Assembly: GCF_016863555.1 (NCBI RefSeq)
Contig: NZ_BOPC01000051.1
Span: forward strand, 1-64,000
DNA: 64,000 bases
Direction: 5' to 3'
Source: Micromonospora qiuiae
GTDB lineage: Bacteria > Actinomycetota > Actinomycetes > Mycobacteriales > Micromonosporaceae
In this document: one piece after another, positions 19,866-28,400 of the stretch
Position numbering within the stretch: the stretch's first letter is position 1
Layout of the letters: every line of letters starts with the position of its first letter
The notes under the pieces: generated by a model
Seen by the model: the letters and a program-made list of their open reading frames with translations, nothing else
Databases searched by the model: none
Told to the model about the DNA's origin: nothing
Program-made: the position numbers and the translations under genes

Positions 19866-20100
19866 GGAAAGGAGGTGGTCCAGACTTGTATAGCAATCGG
19901 ACTCGTGAGGTGGCTGTCCGCTAGCCGCTGTCCTCGACAGTGCGTCCGCCTCTCGGGGCGGGCACGGTAAGAGTCGTCGAGACCGTGTGGCAGCGGTGCG
20001 GCGAATCCACGACAAGCCACCCGACCCCCGGGGCGCCGGCCCAGTCCAGCCGGCCCGCGCGTCAGCGCGGAAGCCCCGGGGGTCGCTTCATGCCCGGGGC
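19866..20100 (+). ncRNA. Candidate structured leader RNA with embedded mini-ORF, upstream of rnz
   Basis: Many compatible helices are visible. GGTGGCT (19909-19915) can pair with 20015-20021, enclosing CCGCTG (19925-19930) with 19991-19996. Local hairpins are CTGTC/GACAG (19928-19940) and GTCCGCC/GGCGGGC (19944-19963). A 12-bp stem, GACCCCCGGGGC (20023-20034) with 20073-20084, encloses two small hairpins (GCCGGC at 20035 and 20049; CGCGC/GCGCG at 20056-20069). An alternative hairpin CGGAC/GTCCG (19898-19920) competes with the first helix, as a switch would. The 5' part has the extended anti-16S-tail match GAAAGGAGGTGGTCC and the mini-ORF. I do not recognise an established RNA family. It could be a cis leader of rnz or an independent small RNA; no promoter or end was proven. 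Confidence 0.5.
19886..19924 (+). CDS. 12-codon mini-ORF with an exceptionally strong ribosome site
   Basis: TTG start, 12 codons and a TAG stop, reading (L/M)YSNRTREVAVR. AGGAGGT is 9 bases upstream, and the surrounding GAAAGGAGGTGGTCC matches the complement of the 16S rRNA 3' tail at 14 of 15 positions. The ORF's last codons overlap the helix arm 19909-19915, so translation would open that helix. It looks like a leader peptide, but no regulated amino-acid run is present. Function is unknown and coding is inferred only from the ribosome site. Confidence 0.5.
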   Translation: MYSNRTREVAVR

Positions 20101-20125
20101 AGCCGGGCCGGCGCGGGAGGTCGAC

Positions 20126-21055
20126 GTGTCCATGCGGGAGCTGGTGGTGCTCGGGACGGCCAGCCAGGCCCCCACCCGGGCGCGCAACCACAACGGGTAC
20201 GTGCTGCGCTGGGACGACGAGGTGATCCTCTTCGACCCGGGCGAGGGCAGCCAACGGCAGCTGCTGCACACCGGGGTCACCGCCACCGACCTGACCCGGA
20301 TCTGCATCACCCATTTCCACGGCGACCACTGCCTCGGCCTGCCCGGCATCATCCAGCGCCTCTCTCTGGACCGGGTGCCGCATCCGGTGGCGGTGCACTT
20401 CCCGGCCGAGGGCACCGACTACTTCGCCCGGCTGCGGCACGCCAGCTCCTTCTACGAGACCGCCGAGCTGGTGGTGGCGCCGGTCGAGGCGGACGGTCAG
20501 CGGATCGCGCTGCGCTGCGGCACCCTGGAGGCGCGTCGGCTGCGGCACCCGATCGACACGTACGGCTATCGGCTGGTGGAGCCGGACGGGCACCGGATGC
20601 TGCCGGAGCGGCTGGCCGCGTACGGCATCAGCGGGCCGGCGGTCGGCCAGCTGCAGCGCGTCGGCCACCTCGACCTGGACGGGCGCCGCGTCACCCGGGA
20701 GGAGGTGAGCGTGCCCCGCCCCGGGCAGCGGGTCGCCTTCGTGATGGACACCGGCCTCTGCGACGGGGTGTACGCACTGGCCGAGCAGGCCGATCTGCTG
20801 GTCATCGAGGCGACGTTCCTGGAGTCGGAGGCCGCGCTCGCCGCCGAGGTCGGGCACCTCACGGCCGGCCAGGCCGCGCGGGTGGCGGCCGAGTCGGGGG
20901 TACGCCGGCTGGTGCTCACCCATTTCTCCCAGCGGTACGCCGACCCGGCCCGCTTCGCCGACGAGGCCCGCGCCCACTTCGACGGCGACCTGGTGATCGC
21001 CGAGGATCTGGCCACGGTCCAGGTCCCACCCCGGCGGGTACCCTCGGCCGGGTGA
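20126..21055 (+). CDS. rnz: Ribonuclease Z
   Basis: RNase Z removes the 3' trailer of tRNA precursors lacking an encoded CCA. The 309-residue protein has the metallo-beta-lactamase zinc motif THFHGDHCLGLPG (near residue 66), MRELVVLGTASQAPTRARNHNGY at the N-terminus, VMDTGLCDG with the bridging aspartate and LTHFSQRYAD with the late histidine. The length is normal for the short bacterial form. The GTG at 20126 follows GGGAGG (20115-20120); an ATG at 20132 is also possible. The structured leader ends about 25 bases upstream, and the GNAT gene downstream is coupled. The tRNA-Leu gene in this window lacks CCA, consistent with need for this enzyme. Confidence 0.94.
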   Translation: MSMRELVVLGTASQAPTRARNHNGYVLRWDDEVILFDPGEGSQRQLLHTGVTATDLTRICITHFHGDHCLGLPGIIQRLSLDRVPHPVAVHFPAEGTDYFARLRHASSFYETAELVVAPVEADGQRIALRCGTLEARRLRHPIDTYGYRLVEPDGHRMLPERLAAYGISGPAVGQLQRVGHLDLDGRRVTREEVSVPRPGQRVAFVMDTGLCDGVYALAEQADLLVIEATFLESEAALAAEVGHLTAGQAARVAAESGVRRLVLTHFSQRYADPARFADEARAHFDGDLVIAEDLATVQVPPRRVPSAG

Positions 21056-21561
21056 CCGTCACGCTACGTCCGGCGACCGCTGAGGATCTGATGGCGGTGG
21101 GCCGGCTGCACCAGCGTTCGCGGGTCGCGGCCTATTCGTCGATCCTGCCGCCCGAGGCGCTGGCCGACCCGACCCCGGAGGCGATGGGCGAGTACTGGCT
21201 GGCCCGGTGGAGCTATGAGCGGGCCGATCACCGGATGACCCTGGCCGAGCGGGACGACACGCTGGTCGGCTTCAGCTATCTCGGGCCGGACGACGAGGGC
21301 GATCCGCACACCGGCCTGCTCAACGCCATCCACCTGGCGCCGGCCGAGCGTGGTCGCGGCGTCGGTCGGACTTTGATGATCGACGCGCTGGCCGACATGC
21401 GGGGGCGCGGTTGGCACCGCGCGGTGCTCTGGGTGCTGCGCGACAACACCCACGCCCGCCGCTTCTACGAACACGGCCGCTGGCAGCCCACCGGCGTGGA
21501 GCGCGACGACACGATCGGCAAGGTGACCGTCCGGCAGTTGCGCTACGCCCGCCCGCTCTGA
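21052..21561 (+). CDS. GNAT-family N-acetyltransferase
   Basis: A 169-residue acetyltransferase of unknown substrate. The acetyl-CoA loop is visible as IHLAPAERGRGVGRTLMIDAL (near residue 100; R/Q-x-x-G-x-G/A pattern), followed by VLWVLRDNTHARRFYEHGRW, the usual C-terminal GNAT strand and helix. The GTG start at 21052 overlaps the rnz stop (GTGA), so the two genes are translationally coupled. There is no sign that it acts on tRNA; the link to rnz may be only transcriptional. Two inverted copies of the 54-bp repeat follow immediately. Confidence 0.88.
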   Translation: MTVTLRPATAEDLMAVGRLHQRSRVAAYSSILPPEALADPTPEAMGEYWLARWSYERADHRMTLAERDDTLVGFSYLGPDDEGDPHTGLLNAIHLAPAERGRGVGRTLMIDALADMRGRGWHRAVLWVLRDNTHARRFYEHGRWQPTGVERDDTIGKVTVRQLRYARPL

Positions 21562-21562
21562 T

Positions 21563-21616
21563 GCAAGGAAGGGCCCCTTATTAACGCCTGCGGTAGAGGA
21601 AGGGCCCCCTCTTAAC
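21563..21616 (+). repeat. 54-bp GGGCCC element, copy 1
   Basis: Begins GCAAGGAAGGGCCCC and ends CTTAAC, starting two bases after the GNAT stop. It contains two imperfect palindromes in tandem, each centred on GGGCCC and ending in TTAAC, joined by GCCTGCG. It shares this layout with four other copies in the window. Confidence 0.92.
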
Positions 21617-21643
21617 ACTTGGCGGCGCGGTTCCGCCGCGAGC

Positions 21644-21697
21644 GTTAATAAGGGGCCCTTGCTATGCACGAGACGTTAAAAGGGGGCCCTTCCTTAC
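21644..21697 (-). repeat. 54-bp GGGCCC element, copy 2 (inverted)
   Basis: Opposite orientation to copy 1, 27 bp away, with a small GGCGG/CCGCC hairpin between. It ends five bases before the cbs stop. The pair sits exactly between convergent genes and may act as a bidirectional terminator. Confidence 0.92.
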
Positions 21698-21701
21698 ACC
21701 C

Positions 21702-23072
<1,371 letters not shown>

Positions 23073-23156
23073 CTCGGTGTGCCCTTCTCCTCCGGCGCCG
23101 GCGCCGCAGGCCGGGGCGGGTTGTTCATGTGGATCCCGCGCCCAGGGTACGTCGGG

Positions 23157-23513
23157 TCAGGGCACCACGTGCCCGGGGATGACAGAGCTGCGGCGCGACT
23201 CCCACTCCAGGAACCGCTCGGTCTCGGCGAGCACCGCGCCGGCCAGCCAGGTGACCATCACTGCGTCGTCGATCAGCCCGAACACCGCGAGGAACATCTC
23301 CGGCACCGCGTCGACCGGGGAGACGACGTACGCCGTCGCCGCCGTCATCATGGCCAGCCGCAGGCCGCCGTCGTACCGGCCCCGGGCGGTGGCCGCGATC
23401 ATCCTGGGCAACGCTCCGAGCCGCGCGCCGAGCGACGGACCGCCCCGGGCACCGGCCGTCAGCGCCCGAGCCAGGGCCACGAAGGCCGCACCTCGCTTCA
23501 ACGTCTTAGCCAT
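23157..23513 (-). CDS. YkvA-like DUF1232 membrane protein
   Basis: A 118-residue protein with the DUF1232 core VVSPVDAVPEMFLAVFGLIDDAVM (about residues 62-85), a hydrophobic hairpin seen in YkvA-type proteins. The N-terminal part is basic and Ala-rich. The function is unknown. The ATG at 23513 follows GAGAGGA, which fixes the start; the frame is open to 23558 but the extension lacks similarity. It precedes cbs by 84 bp on the same strand and may share its transcript. The next gene is divergent. Confidence 0.85.
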   Translation of the reverse strand: MAKTLKRGAAFVALARALTAGARGGPSLGARLGALPRMIAATARGRYDGGLRLAMMTAATAYVVSPVDAVPEMFLAVFGLIDDAVMVTWLAGAVLAETERFLEWESRRSSVIPGHVVP

Positions 23514-23652
23514 CGTCGTGCTCCTCTCCACGTGCAGCGTGACGACCGGGCGCAACACTCACCATTGAAGTACCCAACACAGTCGTTTTCCAGGCACCTG
23601 GGCGCTGCCGTGACGACAGCGGGCTGTCGTAGGGGCGCGCTAATGTCGCGGT

Positions 23653-24705
23653 GTGGGGGTCACCAAGTCTGCCGTACCGGATCGCCCGCGCTGGACGCGC
23701 GCATGGCGGGTGGCTCGCCTGGCGGCGATCGGCACAGGCACCACGGTAGCGGCTGCGGCGGCAACCAGCGGTCTGCTGCTCGGTCAGGCCCGCCAGGCCC
23801 GACGCACCATCCCGATGGCCGAGGCGCCACCGCCACGCTGCGACGGCGTCTACGGCGCGAAGTTCCCCGGCCCGGCGCTCACCATGGTCATCCTGGGCGA
23901 CTCCTCGGCCGCCGGATACGGCGTGCACCGCCGCCGGGAGACACCCGGCGCGCTGCTGGCGACCGGCCTGTCCCGCCGTCTCCAGCGGCCGGTGCGGCTG
24001 CATCGCTTCGCCGTGGTCGGCGCCATCTCGGCCGGCCTCAGGTTCCAGGTCGAGGCCGCCCTGGAATGCCATCCCGACGTGGCGGTCATCCTCATCGGCG
24101 GCAACGACGTGACCAACCGCACGCCGCCCGCCCTGGCCGTACGCCACCTCGTCGAGGGGGTCCGCGCACTACGCGCCGCCGGCGCCGAGGTGGTCGTCGG
24201 CACCTGCCCCGACCTCGGCGCGATCCGCCCGATCCAGCCGCCGCTGCGCTGGCTGGCCCGCCGGTGGAGCCGGCAGCTCGCCGCCGCCCAGACGGTCGCC
24301 GTCGTCTCGGCCGGCGGCTGGACGGTCTCCCTCGGCGACCTGCTCGGGCCGCGGTTCAGCGCCGAGCCGGGCCGGATGTTCGCCTGGGACCGGTTCCACC
24401 CCTCCGCAGAGGGGTACGCAGTAGCCGCCGCCGCACTGTTACCCACGGTGCTGTCCGCGCTGGGAGCCGGTGCGGAGCGCAGGCCTTCGCCTGGCCGCGT
24501 CGAAGGCGTACGGTCATTGCCGAAGGCAGCTCAGGAGGCGGCCCGGCATCCCGGGACGGAGGTCAGCGGCACGCAGGTCCGTGGCAGCGAGAGCGGTCCA
24601 GCTGGCCGCTGGGCACGACTGCGCCGCCGGGGGTTCTTCGGTGCCGCTGCCGTGCCACAGTCGAATCCCGCCACCGACTCACCCCCAGTGGAGGGACGCA
24701 CATGA
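23653..24705 (+). CDS. SGNH/GDSL hydrolase, membrane-anchored (first of a pair)
   Basis: A 350-residue SGNH-fold esterase candidate. A hydrophobic segment near residues 21-45 suggests an anchor or uncleaved signal. Block motifs are VILGDSSAAGYGV (nucleophile serine near residue 83), a glycine in block II, LIGGNDVTNR (block III) and WDRFHPSAEGY (catalytic Asp-x-x-His). The last ~80 residues are Pro/Arg/Gly-rich and probably disordered. The substrate is unknown; relatives act on cell-envelope or lipid esters. The GTG at 23653 is the likely start. The stop overlaps a mini-ORF that leads into a second SGNH gene, so the three are one coupled unit. Confidence 0.88.
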   Translation: MGVTKSAVPDRPRWTRAWRVARLAAIGTGTTVAAAAATSGLLLGQARQARRTIPMAEAPPPRCDGVYGAKFPGPALTMVILGDSSAAGYGVHRRRETPGALLATGLSRRLQRPVRLHRFAVVGAISAGLRFQVEAALECHPDVAVILIGGNDVTNRTPPALAVRHLVEGVRALRAAGAEVVVGTCPDLGAIRPIQPPLRWLARRWSRQLAAAQTVAVVSAGGWTVSLGDLLGPRFSAEPGRMFAWDRFHPSAEGYAVAAAALLPTVLSALGAGAERRPSPGRVEGVRSLPKAAQEAARHPGTEVSGTQVRGSESGPAGRWARLRRRGFFGAAAVPQSNPATDSPPVEGRT

Positions 24706-24758
24706 TCGAGTGGATCAGGCGCCCGTACGGCGCCGACACCCCTGGGGCGACGACATGA
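24702..24758 (+). CDS. 18-residue mini-ORF coupling two SGNH hydrolase genes
   Basis: ATG at 24702 overlaps the first SGNH stop (ATGA) and its own TGA at 24756-24758 overlaps the ATG of the second SGNH gene (ATGA). The peptide reads MIEWIRRPYGADTPGATT. GGAGGG lies about 8 bases upstream of the start. Double overlap with a ribosome site suggests a coupling ORF that carries ribosomes across the junction; it may have no function as a peptide. Confidence 0.55.
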   Translation: MIEWIRRPYGADTPGATT

Positions 24759-25558
24759 GCGGTTTGTCTCCCGAAGCCCGGGCCGCCGCGCAGCTGGCCC
24801 GTGCCGCTGGCACCTCGCTGCTCGCCGGCGCGCTCGGCGGAGCGGCCGTGCTCGCCGGCCAGGCCGTCGTGGCCCGCAACCGCCGCTACGCCCAGCCCGA
24901 GCTGGGTCTGGCGCTCCGGGCGACCATCGGGCGTGTCGGTGCCCCACCGGTACGACTGGTGCTGCTGGGCGACTCCGCTGCCCTCGGCGTCGGAGTCGAC
25001 CGCCTCGGCGACACCATCGGCGGGCAGTTGGCCGAACTGCTCGCCGAAGGGCCGTCCGGGCGGCTGGTGCACCTGTCCAGCGTAGGTGTCTCCGGCTCGC
25101 GCTCCACCGACCTGGCTACGCAGGTGGCCCGGGCACTGCTGGGCGAGCGGCCGGACGTGGCGGTCATCCTGGTCGGGGCGAACGACGCCACCAGCCTGCG
25201 CCGTCCAGCCGAGGCCGCCGCCTACCTCGGCGCGGCGGTGCACCGACTGCACCAGGCCGGGGTCGAGGTCGTGGTCGGCACCTGCCCGGACCTCGGCGCG
25301 GTACGAGCCATCGCGCCACCGCTGCGTCAGGTCATCGGCTGGGTCGGTCGCCGGATCGGCCGGGCCCAGACGAGCGCGGTGCTCGACGCCGGCGGGACGG
25401 TGGTCGACCTGGCCGCCGAGACCGGTCCGGTGTTCCGCGCCGACGCCGGCACGTTCTGCCACGACGGCTACCACCCCTCCGCCGACGGCTATCGGGTCTG
25501 GGCACACGCCCTGCTGCCCGCCGTGGCCGCCGCCGCGGCGGTCACCCAACGCCGCTGA
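24755..25558 (+). CDS. SGNH/GDSL hydrolase (second of a pair)
   Basis: A 267-residue paralogue of the preceding hydrolase. It has an N-terminal hydrophobic segment (SLLAGALGGAAVLAGQAVVA, about residues 21-40), LVLLGDSAALGVGV (serine near 72), VGANDATSL (asparagine block III, with Ala for the second Gly) and HDGYHPSADGYRVWA (Asp-x-x-His). Both proteins share VVVGTCPDLGA in the same place, so they arose by duplication. It lacks the long tail of the first copy. The ATG at 24755 overlaps the mini-ORF stop. No ribosome site of its own is obvious, which supports coupling. Confidence 0.88.
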   Translation: MSGLSPEARAAAQLARAAGTSLLAGALGGAAVLAGQAVVARNRRYAQPELGLALRATIGRVGAPPVRLVLLGDSAALGVGVDRLGDTIGGQLAELLAEGPSGRLVHLSSVGVSGSRSTDLATQVARALLGERPDVAVILVGANDATSLRRPAEAAAYLGAAVHRLHQAGVEVVVGTCPDLGAVRAIAPPLRQVIGWVGRRIGRAQTSAVLDAGGTVVDLAAETGPVFRADAGTFCHDGYHPSADGYRVWAHALLPAVAAAAAVTQRR

Positions 25559-25614
25559 CCGGCCTTTCCTGGCCTACGGAGGGCCAAGCCCAGTCCGGCC
25601 CGAGATCAGCGGTG

Positions 25615-25770
25615 GCCCCCCGAGCGCGGTCCCTACAGCCCGGTCCCTACCTACAGCGCGATCCCTACACCCGGCCCCTCCAGCGCGATCCCTCCAGCAC
25701 GATGCCTACGGCGCGATCCCTAGGGCGCGTTTTGAGCGCGATCTTCTGAGCGCAGTCCCTAGAGCGCGGC
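25615..25770. repeat. Degenerate ~15-bp tandem array after the SGNH pair
   Basis: About nine units of 14-18 bp with the core GCGCGATCCCTAC or a variant (GCGCGGTCCCTAC, GCACGATGCCTAC, GCGCAGTCCCTAG). The array fills the 200-bp convergent spacer between the SGNH gene and the gene at 25759 and just enters the latter's 3' end. Confidence 0.8.
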
Positions 25771-26079
25771 CCGGATCGCGGCCACCTCGGCGGTGGCCCG
25801 GGCCAGGATTTCGTCGGGCGGGGCGGCCGCGAGCAGGTCGGCCGCGACCACCCGGAGCTGGTCGGCCAAGACCAAGTCGTTGTCGAGCCGGGGTACGGTG
25901 CGCCGCGGTTGCCCCTCCGCATCGGCGGCCAGGTTGGCGATCTCCTGCACCAGTCGGTGCACCAGATCGGCCCGGGACACGTTGCCGACCGAGGCGGCAG
26001 CTGACCATCGTGGTTGCTGCCAGTGCCCCACCTGCCGCACCAGCAACTCCACCCCCCGCCCCAATGCCACATTCCCCAC
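25759..26079 (-). CDS. Conserved hypothetical protein
   Basis: A 106-residue predicted soluble protein that I cannot assign. It has no membrane segment; the middle (RADLVHRLVQEIANLAADAE) and the end (QLRVVAADLLAAAPPDEILARATAEVAAIRAAL) look helical, and LGRGVELLVRQVGHWQQPRW near the start is a less repetitive, protein-like stretch. Codon third positions are strongly GC-rich on this strand. The start may be the GTG at 26079 or the GTG nine bases on. It stands alone between a repeat array and a C-rich spacer. Confidence 0.6.
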   Translation of the reverse strand: MGNVALGRGVELLVRQVGHWQQPRWSAAASVGNVSRADLVHRLVQEIANLAADAEGQPRRTVPRLDNDLVLADQLRVVAADLLAAAPPDEILARATAEVAAIRAAL

Positions 26080-26161
26080 CCACCAAACCCTACCCGCCCC
26101 ACCCTCGCCCCTACCCCCACCGTCACCCGCTACCCCCGCCCGCCCCCGCCGTCACCCGCCC

Positions 26162-26239
26162 CCGTCGATCATGCAGTTTCGGTCGCCGGAAAGTCCCTTT
26201 TAGGGCCTTATGCCGCGACAAGAAGTGCATGATCGACGG
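26162..26239. repeat. Inverted repeat upstream of the unknown 25759 gene
   Basis: CCGTCGATCATGCA (26162-26175) is an exact inverted match to 26226-26239, with a 50-base spacer that holds AAAGTCCCTTTTAGGGCCTT. It lies in the 295-bp gap between the unknown gene and the Bax inhibitor-1 gene, on the 3' side of the latter. The gap also has a C-rich stretch (26040-26160). Confidence 0.7.
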
Positions 26240-26373
26240 CGGCTGGAGCGGGTGCGGCGTGCGCCGAGGCGCGGCGCGTGGGAGCGGCGGGTGCGGCGCG
26301 CGGGAGCGTGGGTGGGAAGGACGACGGCGCCCGTCCCCGGGTGGGGGCGGGCGCCGGTCGCTGGGCGGGCCGG

Positions 26374-27207
26374 TCAGTCTTCGCCCTGGAAGTAGCTGAG
26401 CAGTCGCAGGAGCTCGATGTAGAGCCAGATCAGACTGACCAGGATGCCGAACGCGGCCACCCAGGAGTAACGCTGCGGCAGCCCCATCCGGACGCCGTCC
26501 TCGACCTCCTTGAAGCTGAGCACGAAGCTCAGCGCGGCGACCACGATGCAGACGATGCTGAATCCGATGGCCAGCGGGCTGCCGTCGCGCAGGCCGGTGT
26601 TGACGCCGAACATCGCCAGCACCAGGTTGATCAGCATGACGGCGAACAGGCCCGCCATCACCGCGATCATGCCCTTGACGAACTTCGGCGTCGCCCGGAT
26701 GACCCGCGCCTTGTAGAGCATGGCCATCACGAAGAAGACACCGAAGGTGGCGGTCACCGCCTGGAGCACGATGCCGTCGTACAGCGATTCGAAGAACTTG
26801 CTGATCGCACCGACCAGAACACCCTCGACGACGGCGTACGCGACGACCAGCGCCGGGTTCGCCATCCGGGAGAACGAGATGATCATGCCGAGCACAAGGC
26901 CCACGACGGCGGCGCCGATCCACGCGACGCCGAGCAGCGCGTCCGGCACCAGCACCCAGGCCGCCGCGGCGGCGACGCCGACGATGGCCAGGAGCGTCAC
27001 CGTCTTGACCACCACGTCGTCGATCGACATCGGGGTGACCGCCGGCGGGGCGGACGGGAAGCCCGGCGCGCCGGGGTAACCGGCCTGCGGCGGGTACTGC
27101 TGGGGGTAGCCGGGCTGTCCGTACGGCCCGGTCGGGGCGTACCCGGCGGCCCGCTCCCGCTCGGCCGCCTGCCCGAGCCGAGCGAGCACCGGGTTCGAAG
27201 TCTTCAC
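26374..27207 (-). CDS. Bax inhibitor-1/YccA family membrane protein
   Basis: A 277-residue inner-membrane protein. A Pro/Gly/Tyr-rich cytoplasmic start (QPGYPQQYPPQAGYPGAPGF) of about 60 residues precedes seven predicted membrane helices. The family hallmark is in the C-terminal part: SFKEVEDGVRMGLPQRYSW, and the last helix SLIWLYIELLRLLSYFQG. Members are linked to calcium leak or membrane-protease control in other organisms; the role here is unknown. The GTG at 27207 follows GGGAGG. It is a single-gene unit. Confidence 0.9.
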   Translation of the reverse strand: MKTSNPVLARLGQAAERERAAGYAPTGPYGQPGYPQQYPPQAGYPGAPGFPSAPPAVTPMSIDDVVVKTVTLLAIVGVAAAAAWVLVPDALLGVAWIGAAVVGLVLGMIISFSRMANPALVVAYAVVEGVLVGAISKFFESLYDGIVLQAVTATFGVFFVMAMLYKARVIRATPKFVKGMIAVMAGLFAVMLINLVLAMFGVNTGLRDGSPLAIGFSIVCIVVAALSFVLSFKEVEDGVRMGLPQRYSWVAAFGILVSLIWLYIELLRLLSYFQGED

Positions 27208-27477
27208 TGTCTGGCCTCCCTAAGGGGGTCGTGGCACGTCAACGCGCGCTATAAGAGTAAACGTCCCCGCCAGCGGGATGTTCATCGGAAAGCTGAGGGA
27301 ACGCTGAGAGTGCCCGGGGTGGCCCAGCCGACGGCTTACGACCGGCCCTGATGTCCCACCCGGGATGGACGCCCAAGATCCGCCGGGGGAAGGACGTTTT
27401 CGATCTCCAGCGCTCGCACCATGGTTTGCGGTGTCCGCGTCCCCGCGGCCCATGCTCGTTGATCCGTTGGAGGTCTC

Positions 27478-27920
27478 ATGGCAGACCACCCACACCCTCG
27501 TGGCCTGCGAAGACTGGCCGCAGCCGCCGGAACGCTCGTACTCTCGGCCGGCGTCATCACGGCGGGAGCCGCTCCCCGCCTCAAACCGGACGGAGTTGGT
27601 GGCCCTGCCGAGGAACAATCGGGAGAAGACCGGCTCTCCACGGCCTCGGCACCATCCCCTTCCCCGAGCGGGGGCCGCTGATCAAATCCGTCGACGGCCT
27701 CGTGGATACGCTGAAGGCCAACGGTTTCAAGGGCTTCGCACGAACATGACCGTCACGCTCACGCTCACCGAGCAGCCGAAGCTCAACGAGGCCGAGCGCA
27801 TGAAGTTCGCCGGTCTCGGCAACGTGGCGCTCTACGGCAGCAAGACCGAGTTCGGCTTCACTCGAGGGCATCCTCGGCGTGACCAACTACGGCATCAACG
27901 GCGACAGGATGCCGACGGGT
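27478..27920 (+). pseudogene. Remnant of a secreted-protein gene with at least three frameshifts
   Basis: A good ribosome site (TGGAGG) and ATG at 27478 open a signal-peptide-like start (RRLAAAAGTLVLSAGVITAGAAP). That frame stops at 27681. Protein-like sequence then continues in other frames: FPERGPLIKSVDGLVDTL and ANGFKGFA (about 27655-27745), then VTLTLTEQPKLNEAERMKFA and GLGNVALYGSKTEFGF (27750-27860), then EGILGVTNYGINGDRMPTG and a stop near 27921. These fragments follow one another in order, as in a decayed or miscalled single gene. I cannot name the family. Sequencing error is a possible alternative. Confidence 0.5.
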
Positions 27921-28144
27921 TGATCCCGTCGGAATGCAGCGACGCGGGGATCACCACCGCCTGAAATTCCCGCTTGGGGTCGAAGAGTTCCTCGGGCGGG
28001 TGCGGGATGAGCACCGTGTGCGGATCGCCGAGCAACCCGATGACGCGATGCGCCCTGCACTGGATCGTTCTAGAGACACTCGGGTAGCCCCGGGGCGAGC
28101 GCGGCGCGGAGCCCAGCCTGCGGTCCGGCGAGGCGGAGATCGTG

Positions 28145-28225
28145 TGCCCGGGGCGGGGGTCGAACCCGCACGCCTTGCGGCAGCCGCTTTTAAGGCGGCC
28201 GTGTCTGCCGTTCCACCACCCGGGC
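28145..28225 (-). tRNA. tRNA-Leu (anticodon TAA)
   Basis: The minus strand folds as a tRNA: acceptor arm GCCCGGG (5' end at 28225) with CCCGGGC, D-loop region, anticodon loop with TAA in CGCCTTAAAAGCG, a long type II variable arm typical of leucine, and the T-loop GGTTCGACCC. The discriminator is A and no CCA is encoded, so RNase Z processing and CCA addition are needed. The TTA codon it reads is very rare in high-GC actinomycetes. Confidence 0.95.
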
Positions 28226-28346
28226 GGGTGCCCCGACGCGACCGATGACGCGTGGTGCAGTGCCACGGTAGCGGTTTCGCGGCCACTGCGGCGTCCCGCG
28301 CTCGTAGCCGCCCCTACGCCGGCCGGCCATCAGATCGACAGGCGTT

Positions 28347-28400
28347 GTTAAAAAGGGGCCCCTCCTATACCGCAGACGTTAAGAAGGGGCCCTTCCTTAC
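28347..28400 (-). repeat. 54-bp GGGCCC element, copy 3
   Basis: Plus-strand sequence begins GTTAAAAAGGGGCCCC and ends GGGCCCTTCCTTAC. It overlaps the stop codon of the NDH-2 gene (28397-28399 lie within it), so it would be transcribed at the 3' end of that message. It lies about 120 bp from tRNA-Leu. Confidence 0.92.

Noticed and set aside
19940..20125. N-terminal extension of rnz to a GTG at 19940
   Set aside because: It would translate the structured leader, has no RNase Z similarity, and the GTG at 20126 has a proper ribosome site and family start.
27934..28248. Frames on either strand between the gene remnant and tRNA-Leu
   Set aside because: Both overlap the tRNA and lack a ribosome site; one minus frame (FDPKREFQAVVIPASLHSDG) looks protein-like but is too short and unsupported.
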